The notes: generated by a model from the sequence alone, not told the origin. 64,000 bases of DNA from Paracoccus aurantiacus (GCF_007993065.1 NZ_VOPL01000004.1:326864-390863); one strand, 5' to 3'; numbered from the stretch's first letter, positions 18,669-28,102 are shown. Program-made: numbers and translations.

Positions 18669-20855
18669 TCAGGCGGCTTTTTTCTGCCCACCGAAGCGGC
18701 CATAGAAGCTTTCGCCCTTCCCGGCCATGTCGCGCAGCAGGGCCGGGGCCGTGAAGCGTTCGCCATATTCTGCGGTCAGGTGATCGCAGATTTCAACCGC
18801 GCGGGCAGCGCCCATCATGTCCAGCCAGCTGAACGGACCGCCCGACCACGGCGCAAAACCCCAGCCGAGGATCGCGCCGACATCGCCTTCGCGGATGTCT
18901 TCCAGCACGCCTTCTTCCAATGCGCGAACGGCTTCCAGCACTTGCGCGAACATCAGACGATGCTGCACTTCCGTCAGTTCAGGCTGCTCGGCCGCCTCGG
19001 GATATTTGGCGTCAAGCCCGTCCCAAAGGCCCTGCCGCTTGCCCTTGTCGTCATAGGCATAGAAGCCCGAATTCGACTTGCGACCCAGACGGCCCTCATC
19101 CGCCATCCAGAACAGCACCTCGTCCACGGCGCCATCGGGATAGGCATCGCCCATTGCGGCCTTCGTCGCCTTGGCGATCTTGACGCCCAGATCAATCGAA
19201 GTTTCGTCCACCAGTTGAAGCGGACCCAGCGGCATGCCCATCATCTTGGCGGCGTTTTCGATCAGCACCGGGTTCACGCCTTCGGCAACCATCCGCATCC
19301 CTTCGTTGAGATAGGGGATGATGCAGCGGTTGGCATAGAAGAAGCGCGCGTCGTTCACCACGATGGGCGTCTTGCGGATCTGGCGCACGAAATCCAGCGC
19401 CTTGGCCACCGCCCGTTGGCCGGTCTGTTTGCCCTTGATAATCTCCACCAGCAGCATCTTGTCGACGGGGCTGAAGAAGTGGATGCCGATGAACTGTTCG
19501 GGACGCGAGGACGCCTTCGCCAGTTCCGTGATCGGCAGGGTCGAGGTATTGGTCGCGAAGATCGCCGTATCGGGGATCACCGCTTCGGCTTTCTTCGTCA
19601 CCTCGGCCTTGACGCCGGGGTCTTCGAACACGGCCTCGACGATCAGGTCGCAGCCTTCAAGCGCGGCATAATCCGTGGTCGCGGTGATGCGGCCCAGAAC
19701 TTCGGCCTTCTTCTCCTCGGTCACCTTCTTGCGGCTGATGCCCTTGTCGAGGATGCCTTCCGAGTAAGCCTTGCCCTTGTCAGCCGATTCCTGCTTGGCG
19801 TCGATCAGCACCACCTCGATCCCGGCATTGGCGCTGACATAGGCGATGCCTGCACCCATCATGCCGGCCCCAAGGATGCCGACCTTCTTGACCTTTTCAT
19901 CGGGCACATCGGGGCGGTTCGCGCCTTTTTCCAGTGCTTCCTTGTTGATGAACAGGCTGCGGATCATCGCGCCTGACGAGGGGTTCATCAGCACATTGGT
20001 GAACCAGCGGGCTTCGATTTTCAGCGCCTGATCGAAGGGCACCTGCGCGCCTTCGTAAACTGCACTCAGCAGGGCCTTGGCTGCCGGATAGACGCCAAGC
20101 GTCTTGCCGTGAACCATTGCATTCGCCCCGACGAAAGTCATGAAACCAGCCGGGTGATAGGGCTCGCCGCCGGGCATCTTGTAACCCTTGGCGTCCCAGG
20201 GCTTGACGATATCGGTGTCCTTGGCGTTCAGCACCCATTCGCGAGCGGCTGCCACAGGATCGGCCACGACTTCGTCAATGATGCCGGCCGCTTTCGCCTT
20301 GGCCGGATCGTTCAGCTTGCCTTCCAGCAGCAGCGGGGCAGCTGCCATCGCGCCCAGCTTGCGCACCAGCCGCGTCGTGCCGCCGGCGCCGGGGAAGATG
20401 CCGACCATGATTTCCGGCAGGCCGATCTTGGCCTTGGGGTTCTCGGCGGCAAAGATGCGATGCGTGGACAAAGGCAGTTCCAGCCCGATGCCAAGCGCGG
20501 TGCCGGGCAGGGCGGCCGCAATCGGCTTGCCGCCCTTCAGTGTCTTCGGGTCCATGCCCGCGCGCTCGATCTTGCGCAGCATGGTGTGCAATTGCATCAC
20601 CAGCCCGAAGATCGCCTCGGCGCCGCCGGATTCCTTCATACCGCCCAGCACGTTCAGGTCCATACCTGCGGCAAAATCGGGCTTGCCGCTGGTGATGACG
20701 ATGCCTTTGACGGCGTCATCGGCAAGGGCGTCGTCGATCAGCCCGTCCAACTCGCGGATGCCGTTTTCCGACAGCACGTTCATGGATTTGCCCGGCACAT
20801 CCCAGGTTATGATGGCGACGCCGTCGGCGTCTTTCCTCATGGTGAAATCGGTCAT
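18669..20855 (-). CDS. fadJ: Fatty acid oxidation multifunctional enzyme (enoyl-CoA hydratase / 3-hydroxyacyl-CoA dehydrogenase)
   Basis: 728 residues. The N-terminal crotonase domain (about 5-190) has GMDLNVLGG and the oxyanion/catalytic region GLPEIMVGIFPGAGGT. The NAD-binding motif VGILGAGMMGAGIAYVSANA starts at about residue 323. The dehydrogenase C-terminus includes FIGIHFFSPVDKMLLVEI, with the catalytic His, and an NDARFFYANR segment. Catalyses the second and third steps of beta-oxidation in the cytoplasm. ATG 20855 follows GGGAGG at proper spacing. It is last in an operon with thiolase, GST, acyl-CoA dehydrogenase and MerR. Confidence 0.95.
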   Translation of the reverse strand: MTDFTMRKDADGVAIITWDVPGKSMNVLSENGIRELDGLIDDALADDAVKGIVITSGKPDFAAGMDLNVLGGMKESGGAEAIFGLVMQLHTMLRKIERAGMDPKTLKGGKPIAAALPGTALGIGLELPLSTHRIFAAENPKAKIGLPEIMVGIFPGAGGTTRLVRKLGAMAAAPLLLEGKLNDPAKAKAAGIIDEVVADPVAAAREWVLNAKDTDIVKPWDAKGYKMPGGEPYHPAGFMTFVGANAMVHGKTLGVYPAAKALLSAVYEGAQVPFDQALKIEARWFTNVLMNPSSGAMIRSLFINKEALEKGANRPDVPDEKVKKVGILGAGMMGAGIAYVSANAGIEVVLIDAKQESADKGKAYSEGILDKGISRKKVTEEKKAEVLGRITATTDYAALEGCDLIVEAVFEDPGVKAEVTKKAEAVIPDTAIFATNTSTLPITELAKASSRPEQFIGIHFFSPVDKMLLVEIIKGKQTGQRAVAKALDFVRQIRKTPIVVNDARFFYANRCIIPYLNEGMRMVAEGVNPVLIENAAKMMGMPLGPLQLVDETSIDLGVKIAKATKAAMGDAYPDGAVDEVLFWMADEGRLGRKSNSGFYAYDDKGKRQGLWDGLDAKYPEAAEQPELTEVQHRLMFAQVLEAVRALEEGVLEDIREGDVGAILGWGFAPWSGGPFSWLDMMGAARAVEICDHLTAEYGERFTAPALLRDMAGKGESFYGRFGGQKKAA

Positions 20856-20869
20856 ATCCGGTGCCTCCC

Positions 20870-22081
20870 TTACACGCGCTCGATAATCGTGGCCGCACCC
20901 ATGCCGGATGCAATGCACAAGGTGGCAAGACCCACGTTCAGGTCGCGACGCTCAAGCTCATCCAGCAGGGTGCCGATGATGATGGCGCCGGTGGCCCCCA
21001 ACGGGTGACCCATAGCGATGGAACCGCCATTGACGTTCACCAGTGCCGGATCGACCTGGAAGGCCTGCATAAAGCGCAGCACAACGGATGCAAAGGCTTC
21101 GTTCACCTCGAACAGGTCGATATCCTTGATGGACATGCCGCTGTCGGCAAGGATCTTTTCGGTCACCGGAACCGGGCCGGTCAGCATGATCGTCGGATCG
21201 GTGCCGATCTTGGCCGTGGCGCGGATGCGGGCGCGGGGTTTCAGGCCGAACTGTTCGCCGAATTCCTTGTTGCCGATCAGGACGCCCGCCGCGCCGTCCA
21301 CGATGCCCGAGGAGTTGCCGGCGTGGTGGATGTGATTGATCTCGGACAGATGCGGGTATTTCAGCATCGCCACCTTGTCGAAGCCGGGCATGACCTCGCC
21401 CATATCCTTGAAGCTTGCTTTCAGCTTGCCAAGGTCTTCGACCGTGGTGCCGGGGCGCATGTATTCGTCGCGGTCCAGAATGGTCAGGCCGTTCTGGTCC
21501 TTCACCGGCACGATGGATTTGGCAAAGCGGTTATCGGCCCAGGCTTCCGCCGCGCGGCGCTGCGATTCCACCGCCAGCGCGTCGGCATCTTCGCGGGTGA
21601 AACCGTATTCGGTCGCGATAATGTCGGCGCTGATGCCCTGCGGAACGAAATAGGTTTTCATGGCAAGCGAGGGGTCCACGGCAATCGCCGCCCCGTCGCT
21701 GCCCATCGGCACGCGGCCCATCATCTCGACCCCGCCGGCGATATAGGCATTGCCTGCACCACCCTTGACCTGATTGGCGGCCAGATTCACGGCCTCCATG
21801 CCCGATGCGCAGAAGCGGTTGATCGCCAGACCGGGGATCGATTCGTCCAGATCCGACGCCAGCACCGCGGAACGAGCCAGGCAGCCGCCCTGTTCCTTGA
21901 CCTGCGTGACATTGCCCAGAATGACATCCTCGACTGCGTGGCCTTCAAGGTTGTTGCGGTCCTTCAGCGCGTTCAGGATGCCCGCCGAAAGCGCCAGCGA
22001 GGTGACTTCGTGCAGGCTGCCATCGGGGCGGCCCTTTCCGCGCGGGGTGCGCACGGCGTCATAGATAAAGGCGTCAGACAT
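20870..22081 (-). CDS. Acetyl-CoA acyltransferase (thiolase, beta-oxidation type)
   Basis: 403 residues. The nucleophilic Cys lies in NRFCASGMEAVNLA (about residue 90), the catalytic His in NGGSIAMGHPLGATGA (about 357) and the second Cys in CIASGMGAAT (about 388). Together with the adjacent FadJ it forms the trifunctional beta-oxidation system. Sequence alone does not separate FadA- from FadI-type; the neighbour favours long/medium-chain degradation. Only 14 bases separate it from fadJ. Confidence 0.93.
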   Translation of the reverse strand: MSDAFIYDAVRTPRGKGRPDGSLHEVTSLALSAGILNALKDRNNLEGHAVEDVILGNVTQVKEQGGCLARSAVLASDLDESIPGLAINRFCASGMEAVNLAANQVKGGAGNAYIAGGVEMMGRVPMGSDGAAIAVDPSLAMKTYFVPQGISADIIATEYGFTREDADALAVESQRRAAEAWADNRFAKSIVPVKDQNGLTILDRDEYMRPGTTVEDLGKLKASFKDMGEVMPGFDKVAMLKYPHLSEINHIHHAGNSSGIVDGAAGVLIGNKEFGEQFGLKPRARIRATAKIGTDPTIMLTGPVPVTEKILADSGMSIKDIDLFEVNEAFASVVLRFMQAFQVDPALVNVNGGSIAMGHPLGATGAIIIGTLLDELERRDLNVGLATLCIASGMGAATIIERV

Positions 22082-22092
22082 GGTTCCTCCTG

Positions 22093-22719
22093 TCAGGCCC
22101 GGTCGGATGGATTGCCGGGCATCAGATCGTATGGGTGTTTCCAGCCGGGCAGGGCGGCGATGCCGTCCAGCCAGCGGTCGATATTGGGCCAGTCGGCACG
22201 ATCGAAGCCGAAGGGTTCCGGGTAAAAAAGATAGCCGCAGCAGGCCGCATCAGCGATGGTGAACGTATCGTCAGCCACCCAGTTACGTCCCGTCAGATGG
22301 GTGTCGAGCGTTCTATAGGTCGACTTCAGCCGCGCTTTCAGAAAGTCGATCGCGGCTTGCGGGCGCTTGTCCTCGGGGATGAAGTTCTGCAGGAAACGCG
22401 CGGTGCCGACCTGCCCGGACAGCTTGTGATTGTCGAACATGATCCAGCGCAGCACTTCGTTACGGTCGCGGCCAAGGAATTTCCGGGTTTTTTCCGCGAC
22501 ATGCAGCTGGATCACCGCCGATTGGGTCAGTGTCAGATCACCCTCGCGGAAGACGGGTACCTCGCCCATTTCGTTGATCTCGCGGAATTCGGGGCTGCGG
22601 GTCTCGCCGTTGAAGAAATCGACATAGACCGGCTGCCAGTCATAGCCGGCCAGCTCCATGGTCAGCGCGGCCTTATAGGCGTTGCCACTTTCACCGAAGC
22701 AGTAAAGCTGTGCAGTCAT
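22093..22719 (-). CDS. Glutathione S-transferase family protein
   Basis: 208 residues, thioredoxin-like N-terminal domain (TAQLYCFGESGNAYKAAL, with Ser/Asn near the usual catalytic spot; MGEVPVFREGDLTLTQSAVI carries the cis-Pro and the glutathione gamma-Glu contact) and a helical C-terminal domain. ATG 22719 is chosen after AAGGAG. Its place inside a beta-oxidation operon suggests a role with CoA thioesters or reactive intermediates, which I cannot prove. Confidence 0.88.
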   Translation of the reverse strand: MTAQLYCFGESGNAYKAALTMELAGYDWQPVYVDFFNGETRSPEFREINEMGEVPVFREGDLTLTQSAVIQLHVAEKTRKFLGRDRNEVLRWIMFDNHKLSGQVGTARFLQNFIPEDKRPQAAIDFLKARLKSTYRTLDTHLTGRNWVADDTFTIADAACCGYLFYPEPFGFDRADWPNIDRWLDGIAALPGWKHPYDLMPGNPSDRA

Positions 22720-22739
22720 TCCCCTCAACTCCTTCCACA

Positions 22740-22796
22740 CCGGGGGCTTCGCGCCCCCGGACCCCCTCGGGATATTTCCGTAAGAAGAAAGGAGTG
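22740..22796. repeat. GC-hairpin intergenic element of Rhodobacterales type
   Basis: An 8-bp hairpin (CCGGGGGC / GCCCCCGG, 22740-22760) is followed by ACCCCCTCGGGATATTT and then AAGAAGAAAGGAGTGG. I recall many intergenic copies of this GGGGGC-hairpin, ATATTT/GTATTT, AGAAGAA arrangement in Paracoccus, Rhodobacter and Roseobacter genomes. Only one copy is in this window. It may be a terminator or an unclassified small repeat. Confidence 0.5.
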
Positions 22797-22809
22797 GTTT
22801 AACCTTTCT

Positions 22810-22938
22810 TCAACCGCTCTCCTCTAGAAACGTACTTGCGGTACAGGCTGGGAAGCCGATGACCGCTGAAGGAGAAAGCCCCGGCTTGTGCGCCTTGCCT
22901 TTGGCCGCGCATGGGCCGGGGCCGCTTTTCTTCTTCAT
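22810..22938 (-). CDS. Possible 42-residue small protein
   Basis: Begins MKKKSGPGPCAAKGKAHKPG, a basic start then a neutral Pro/Ser/Ala part with two Cys, and ends EESG. GCAGGG lies 8 bases before its ATG, and it sits inside the operon between the acyl-CoA dehydrogenase and GST genes. An overlapping frame in the same gap is also open, so coding status is uncertain. I recognise no family. Confidence 0.25.
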   Translation of the reverse strand: MKKKSGPGPCAAKGKAHKPGLSPSAVIGFPACTASTFLEESG

Positions 22939-22985
22939 CAATATATCCCTGCCGGAGGCATTCTGCCGTGCCGCCAGGGACGCGA

Positions 22986-24761
22986 TCAGAACTGCTCGGC
23001 GTCCAGTGCCATGACGGGATCGGCACCGCTTTCGATGCGGGCCAGATGGGCCGCCGTCGCCGGAAGCTGGCGCTTCATATAGTAACGCCCGGTCGCCAGC
23101 TTGGTGTTCAGGAAGGTCGCGTCGCCCTTGCCTTCATCCAGCTGTTTCTGCGCGGCAACCGCCATCTGCGCCCACATGAAGCCCAGAACGGTATGTCCGA
23201 ACAGGTGCATGAAGTCGTAAGACCCGGCAAGCGCGTGGTTCGGGTTCTTCATGCCGTTCTGCATGAAGAACATCGCCGCCGCCTGAAGATCCTTCGACGC
23301 AGCTTTCAGCGGATCGAGAAAATCGGCCTTGAGCGCCTCGTTGCCTTCGTTTTCCTTGATGAACGACTTCACCGTCTCGAAGAAGGCCATGACCGGCTTG
23401 CCGCCGTCTGCGGCCAGCTTGCGGCCGACCAGATCCAGCGCCTGTACGCCGTTCGCACCTTCATAGATCATGGTGATGCGGGCGTCGCGGACGAACTGGC
23501 TCATCCCGTGTTCTTCGATATAGCCGTGCCCGCCGAAGACCTGCTGTGCGTTGACAGCAGTGTCAAAGCCCTTGTCGGTCAGGAAGCCCTTGATGACCGG
23601 CGTCAGAAGCGAGATCAGCCCTTCCGCATCGGCCTGACCGGCATGGGCGCGGTCGATCTGATGCGCGCCCCAGAAGGCCAGCATCCGGGCGCCTTCAAGG
23701 AAGCTTTTCTGATCCATCAGGTTGCGGCGGATATCGGGATGAACGATCAGCGGATCGGCCGGACCCTTCGGGTTTTCCGCGCCTGTTACGGCACGGCCCT
23801 GCAGGCGGTCCTTGGCGTAGGCCACGGCGTTCTGATAGGCGGCCTCGCCGATGGCATAGCCTTGCAGGCCGACGCCCAGACGGGCCTCGTTCATCATGGT
23901 GAACATGGCGCGCATGCCCTTGTGCAGGTCGCCCAGCAACCAGCCCTTGGCGCCGTCATAGTTCATCACGCAGGTCGAGTTGCCGTGGATGCCCATCTTT
24001 TCTTCGATATTGCCGACGCTGACCGCGTTGCGGTCGCCAAGGCTGCCATCTTCGTTCACCAGAAACTTCGGCACGATGAACAGCGAGATGCCCTTGGTGC
24101 TTTCGCCGCCGCCCGGTGCCTTGGCCAGCACCAGATGGATGACGTTATCGGCCATGTCGTGATCGCCGGCCGAGATGAAGATCTTCTGCCCGGTGATCAG
24201 ATAGCTGCCATCGTCCTGCGGTTCAGCCTTCGTGCGCAGCATGCCCAGATCGGTGCCGGCATGGGGTTCCGTCAGGTTCATGGTGCCCGTCCAGTCGCAG
24301 GTGACCATCTTCGGCAGATAGGTCTGCTTCTGTTCTTCGGTGCCATGCGTATGAATGGCCGAATAGGCACCGTGGGTCAGGCCCTGATACATGTTGAAGG
24401 CCATGTTTGCGGACACGAAAATCTCGCCCGTGGCCAGACCCATCAAATAGGGCATGCCCTGACCGCCATATTCCGGGTCGCAGTCAAGCGCGGTCCAGCC
24501 GCCCTCTTTCATCTGATCGAACGCCTCTTTGAAGCCCTTGGGCGTGCGCACCACGCCGTTTTCCAGAACGCAGCCGTCGTGGTCGCCAACTGTGTTCAGG
24601 GGCGTCAGCACGTCGGTCGCGAGCTTGCCTGCGGCATCCAGCACGGCTTCGGTAAAGTCGCGGTCAAGTTCGTCATGGCCGGGCAAGCCCGAGGCGGAAA
24701 CATCCAGCACATCATGCAGAATGAACTGCATATCGCGGACGGGTGCGTTGTAAATCGGCAT
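22986..24761 (-). CDS. Acyl-CoA dehydrogenase (long, DmdC/FadE5-like)
   Basis: 591 residues, longer than the usual ~380 because of the extra C-terminal domain found in DmdC and FadE5 enzymes. Landmarks: the FAD/substrate segment [28 protein letters not shown], and the substrate-proximal [21 protein letters not shown]. Catalyses the FAD-dependent first step of beta-oxidation. Although some homologues act on methylmercaptopropionyl-CoA, the surrounding thiolase and FadJ favour fatty acyl-CoA. It follows the MerR regulator by 35 bases. Confidence 0.93.
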   Translation of the reverse strand: MPIYNAPVRDMQFILHDVLDVSASGLPGHDELDRDFTEAVLDAAGKLATDVLTPLNTVGDHDGCVLENGVVRTPKGFKEAFDQMKEGGWTALDCDPEYGGQGMPYLMGLATGEIFVSANMAFNMYQGLTHGAYSAIHTHGTEEQKQTYLPKMVTCDWTGTMNLTEPHAGTDLGMLRTKAEPQDDGSYLITGQKIFISAGDHDMADNVIHLVLAKAPGGGESTKGISLFIVPKFLVNEDGSLGDRNAVSVGNIEEKMGIHGNSTCVMNYDGAKGWLLGDLHKGMRAMFTMMNEARLGVGLQGYAIGEAAYQNAVAYAKDRLQGRAVTGAENPKGPADPLIVHPDIRRNLMDQKSFLEGARMLAFWGAHQIDRAHAGQADAEGLISLLTPVIKGFLTDKGFDTAVNAQQVFGGHGYIEEHGMSQFVRDARITMIYEGANGVQALDLVGRKLAADGGKPVMAFFETVKSFIKENEGNEALKADFLDPLKAASKDLQAAAMFFMQNGMKNPNHALAGSYDFMHLFGHTVLGFMWAQMAVAAQKQLDEGKGDATFLNTKLATGRYYMKRQLPATAAHLARIESGADPVMALDAEQF

Positions 24762-24796
24762 GGTCGGTCCTGTCGTTGAATTCGTTTCTGATCGGG

Positions 24797-25183
24797 TCAG
24801 GCGTGCTGGCGCTGCGACAGCATCTGCTCGGCCAGCGAGATCTGCTCGGCCAGTTCGGCGATGGCAATCTTCAGCTCTTCCTGCTGGCGCTTCATATCGG
24901 CAAGCCGCTCGCGGGATGCCTCGATGGTTGCAGCGATCTGCGTGACATTGTTTTCACGGGGATCGTAAAGCTCCAGCAACTGACGGATATCTTCCAGGCT
25001 GAAGCCAAAGCGCTTTCCCTGCAGGATCAGTTTGAGGCGGCCACGATCGCGCCGGTCATACAGGCGGTGCTGTCCACGACGCAGGGGCGAAATCAGCTCG
25101 CGTGCCTCGTAGAAGCGCAGTGTGCGCGGGGTCACATCGAATGCGTCGCACATCTGACGGATTGTCATGAGATCATCGCTCAT
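24797..25183 (-). CDS. MerR-family regulator of the beta-oxidation operon
   Basis: 128 residues. Winged helix [27 protein letters not shown] (residues 7-33) with wing [23 protein letters not shown], then a long dimerisation coiled coil ([20 protein letters not shown]). No Cys ligands, so not a metal sensor. It heads the operon with acyl-CoA dehydrogenase, GST, thiolase and fadJ. A LiuR-like inverted repeat lies about 60 bases upstream. By analogy with LiuR-type MerR proteins it should sense an acyl-CoA. Confidence 0.9.
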   Translation of the reverse strand: MSDDLMTIRQMCDAFDVTPRTLRFYEARELISPLRRGQHRLYDRRDRGRLKLILQGKRFGFSLEDIRQLLELYDPRENNVTQIAATIEASRERLADMKRQQEELKIAIAELAEQISLAEQMLSQRQHA

Positions 25184-25243
25184 CCGGGCGTCTCCTCAAA
25201 CGCTGCCGCAGGTCGGCTTGCGGTCAGGCAGAGGATGACTCAT

Positions 25244-25261
25244 GTTGACGCGAACGTAAAC
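25244..25261. promoter_or_regulatory. LiuR-like MerR operator
   Basis: GTTGACGCGAACGTAAAC is an inverted repeat of 7-base arms (one mismatch) around 4 bases; its complement reads GTTTACGTTCGCGTCAAC. It resembles the TTTACGT..ACGT.AA sites described for LiuR-type MerR regulators of acyl-CoA catabolism. It lies 61 bases before the first MerR gene and 66 bases past the stop of the second. Confidence 0.5.
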
Positions 25262-25326
25262 TAAAACGCTGCGTCACGACATCATTGCCGGTTAGGTCGC
25301 TCAGAGGCTGAGCAGCGCGATCGGGT

Positions 25327-25707
25327 TCAACCCATCTTGCGCAGTATCTCTGCCGTTTCGTCCCGAAGCGCGCGCAGATCGATGATCGCGTTTTCGATGT
25401 CTTCCTTCTGACTGGCCAGCAATGCGAGCTGTCGGTTCGCCTTGTCGATCCAGACCTCGTATTGTTCTCGGTCGCCCTTCTGGTCATAGATTTCCAGCCA
25501 TTGACGGATTTCTTCCAGGCTGAAACCGAAGCGGCGGCCGCGCAGAATCAGCGTCATGCGCGCGATCTCTCGTCCCCCATAGAATCTTGCGCGCCCATCC
25601 TTACGCGGGCTGAGCAGTTCGATATATTCATAATAGCGCAGCGTTCGCGGGGTGACGTCGAAGCGGGCGCACATTTCCTTGAAATTGAGTTCCTCTGAAC
25701 CGGGCAT
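25327..25707 (-). CDS. Second MerR-family regulator
   Basis: 126 residues. Winged helix [27 protein letters not shown], wing ARFYGGREIARMTLILRGRRFGF, coiled coil after QWLEIYDQKGD. It is clearly related to the neighbouring MerR (shared [11 protein letters not shown] and R.GFSLE.IRQ.LE.YD), suggesting an old tandem duplication. The start at 25707 is chosen because AGGA lies 5 bases before it; an in-frame ATG 15 bases further upstream is possible. Target unknown; it may share the operator at 25244. Confidence 0.85.
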   Translation of the reverse strand: MPGSEELNFKEMCARFDVTPRTLRYYEYIELLSPRKDGRARFYGGREIARMTLILRGRRFGFSLEEIRQWLEIYDQKGDREQYEVWIDKANRQLALLASQKEDIENAIIDLRALRDETAEILRKMG

Positions 25708-25847
25708 CGCTGTCCTGCGCATCTACGGGAATAGGGTTACGCTAGACCGGATAGCGAGGCTCCGCAACCGAATGCGCGAGAAATGGCGCTCTTGCCGTGA
25801 CTGCGCGTGCGGGGCTATCACGATGCGGTGCAAGATGGGGTAGTAAG

Positions 25848-26288
25848 ATGAGCAGCAAGGACGAAATCAGTCCCGAGACGAGGGACCGCATCGCGCGGCA
25901 ATTTATCGAGGCGATCCCCCATGCGCGTGCGCTTGGCATGACATTGAACAACCTGGATGCTGGCGAGGCAGAAATCTCGATGGCATGGGACGAGGCCTTC
26001 GTCGGCGACCCGCGCAGCGGCACCGTTCATGGTGGCGTGATCTCGGCGTTGATGGACACTTGCTGCGGGGCGGCGGTGCTTAGCCATCCAACAGGGCCGC
26101 GTTCGACCGCGACCATCGACCTCAGGATCGACTATATGCGCGCGGCGAAACCGGGACAGCGCATATCGGCGCGCGCCACCTGCTATCACGTCACAAGGTC
26201 GGTGGCGTTCGTGCGCGCGCAAGCGATGGATGAAGACACGCAAAACCCCGTCGCCACGGCCTCGGGCGCATTCACGCTGGAGCGCTGA
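25848..26288 (+). CDS. PaaI-type hotdog thioesterase (first of two)
   Basis: 146 residues, single hotdog fold. The active-site region reads DPRSGTVHGGVISALMDTCCGAAVL, with the HGG motif and catalytic Asp of PaaI-like acyl-CoA thioesterases, followed by TIDLRIDYMRAAKPGQ. Likely hydrolyses aryl- or acyl-CoA. ATG 25848 is chosen; upstream in-frame codons (from GTG 25797) lack this family's sequence. The next gene begins one base after its stop. Confidence 0.85.
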   Translation: MSSKDEISPETRDRIARQFIEAIPHARALGMTLNNLDAGEAEISMAWDEAFVGDPRSGTVHGGVISALMDTCCGAAVLSHPTGPRSTATIDLRIDYMRAAKPGQRISARATCYHVTRSVAFVRAQAMDEDTQNPVATASGAFTLER

Positions 26289-26289
26289 C

Positions 26290-26790
26290 ATGGCCGACCG
26301 CAATGAACCGCTTCAGCAGGTCAAGCTGCGCCGCGACAATGCGCTTCGCGTGCTGATCGAGGGGGTCCCCTATATCCGCTGGATGGGCATCCGTTTTGAC
26401 CGGCGCGGGGACGAGTTGACCGCGATCATGCCCTTCGACGACAAGCTGATTGGCAATCCGTTCCTGCCTGCGATTCATGGCGGCGCGACTGCAGCCTTTC
26501 TTGAAATCGCCGCGATGATCGAGATTTCATGGTCCGCGATGTGGGAGGATCTGGAGGCCGGTCGCATCGCGCCTGATGCCGCCACACCCGAATCCCTGCC
26601 GCGTCTGCCGAAGACGATTGACTTCACGGTGGATTACTTGCGCTCGGGTCTGCCGCGCGACGCCTATGCGCGAGCGAAAGTCGTCCGGTCCGGGCGCAGA
26701 TATGCCAGCGTTCAGGTCGAGGCGTGGCAGGATAACCGCGCGAAGATCTTTGCGCAGGCGACCGCGCATTTCCTGATGCCTCAGGGCTAG
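26290..26790 (+). CDS. PaaI-type hotdog thioesterase (second of two)
   Basis: 166 residues, hotdog fold with NPFLPAIHGGATAAFLEIAAMIEI as the HGG motif; Glu replaces the Asp seen in the first copy. DFTVDYLRSGLPRDAYARAKV is the conserved second strand pair. The two neighbours differ in length and sequence and could form a heteromer. It is separated from the MATE gene by 7 bases. Confidence 0.83.
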   Translation: MADRNEPLQQVKLRRDNALRVLIEGVPYIRWMGIRFDRRGDELTAIMPFDDKLIGNPFLPAIHGGATAAFLEIAAMIEISWSAMWEDLEAGRIAPDAATPESLPRLPKTIDFTVDYLRSGLPRDAYARAKVVRSGRRYASVQVEAWQDNRAKIFAQATAHFLMPQG

Positions 26791-26797
26791 GTCGCCC

Positions 26798-28102
26798 GTG
26801 ACGAAAGCGGTCACGAACCGGCGCGTGCTGCCGATCGCGCTGCCGATCGTGCTGTCGAACGCAACGATCCCGATCCTGGGTGCCGTCGATACCGGCGTGA
26901 TCGGCCAACTGGGTGAGGCAGCGCCGATCGGGGCGGTGGGCATGGGCGCGGTCATCCTCGCCTCGATCTACTGGGTATTCGGCTTTCTGCGGATGGGCAC
27001 ATCGGGTCTGGTCGCGCAGGCGCATGGCGCGGGCGACATGGCCGAAGGCGGCGCGCATCTGGTCCGGGCGCTGAGCATTGCCCTTATTGCCGGGTTGGCG
27101 CTGATCGTCCTGCACCCGCTGCTGTTTGGGGGCGCATTTTGGCTTGCCCCGGCCAGCCCCGAGGTCGAGAGCCTCGCAAGCCGGTATCTGTCGATACGCA
27201 TCTGGGGTGCGCCGGCCACGATCGCGCTTTACGCGATCACCGGCTGGCTGATCGCGATGGAGCGGACGCGCGGCGTATTGGCGCTGCAGCTTCTGCAGAA
27301 CGGGCTGAATGTGGCGCTTGACCTGTGGTTCGTGTTGGGGCTTGGGCTCGGCGTTGGCGGGGTGGCTGCGGCGACGCTGATCGCCGAACTTGCGGGACTT
27401 GGCCTGGGCCTGTGGCTGTGCCGGTCCGCGCTGCGGGCAGCCGTTCACAAGGCAGGGCTTTTCGCGCGCGACAAGCTGATACGGCTGGCAAGGGTCAATA
27501 CGGACATCATGATCCGTTCGATTCTGCTGCAAGGCTCGTTCACGACCTTCATGTTCATGGCGGCGGGCGAGGGCGATCTGACGCTGGCGGCAAATCAGGT
27601 TCTGCTGCAGTTTCTGGAGATAACGGCCTATGCACTGGACGGATTCGCCTTCGCCGCCGAAACGCTGGTCGGGCAGGCAATCGGCGCGCAGAGGCGCGAT
27701 CTTCTGCGGCGCTCTGTCATTGTATCCTCGCGTTGGGCGGTTGGCGGCGCGCTGCTGCTGAGCGTCCTTTTCCTGGCGTTCGGCCCGATGCTCATCGACC
27801 TGCTGACCACCTCGCCCGAGGTGCGGGTCGAAGCGCGGCGCTATCTGCCCTGGCTGGTTGTCGCACCCGCCATCGGGATCGCTAGCTGGATGTTCGACGG
27901 CATCTTCATCGGCGCGACGCTGACACACCGGATGCGACGCGCGATGATCGAGTCGGTGGCGATCTACGCGGCTGCGCTGCTGGTTCTGCCGGGCCTTCTT
28001 GGCAATGCCGGGCTTTGGGCGTCGCTGATGCTGCTGAACACGGTTCGCGCCCTGACCATGGCGCGTTTCTACCCAGAGGTCGAATCCTCCGCCGACGGAT
28101 GA
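26798..28102 (+). CDS. MATE-family (DinF-like) efflux transporter
   Basis: 434 residues, about 12 membrane helices in two similar halves. The opening LPIALPIVLSNATIPILGAVDTGVIG and GTSGLVAQAHGAGD are typical of DinF-type MATE exporters driven by Na+ or H+. Start is a GTG at 26798, 7 bases after the thioesterase stop; no better start fits. Substrate unknown. It converges on hemF with a 22-base gap. Confidence 0.9.
   Translation: MTKAVTNRRVLPIALPIVLSNATIPILGAVDTGVIGQLGEAAPIGAVGMGAVILASIYWVFGFLRMGTSGLVAQAHGAGDMAEGGAHLVRALSIALIAGLALIVLHPLLFGGAFWLAPASPEVESLASRYLSIRIWGAPATIALYAITGWLIAMERTRGVLALQLLQNGLNVALDLWFVLGLGLGVGGVAAATLIAELAGLGLGLWLCRSALRAAVHKAGLFARDKLIRLARVNTDIMIRSILLQGSFTTFMFMAAGEGDLTLAANQVLLQFLEITAYALDGFAFAAETLVGQAIGAQRRDLLRRSVIVSSRWAVGGALLLSVLFLAFGPMLIDLLTTSPEVRVEARRYLPWLVVAPAIGIASWMFDGIFIGATLTHRMRRAMIESVAIYAAALLVLPGLLGNAGLWASLMLLNTVRALTMARFYPEVESSADG

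Noticed and set aside
20861..22225. 454-codon open frame antisense to the thiolase
   Set aside because: Same shadow effect; no ribosome site or family.
22799..23026. 75-codon minus-strand frame near the intergenic element
   Set aside because: Overlaps the acyl-CoA dehydrogenase end and competes with the 42-residue frame that has the better ribosome site.
22911..24779. 622-codon open frame antisense to the acyl-CoA dehydrogenase
   Set aside because: GC-rich shadow with His/Arg-rich low-quality translation; the opposite strand encodes a complete known enzyme.
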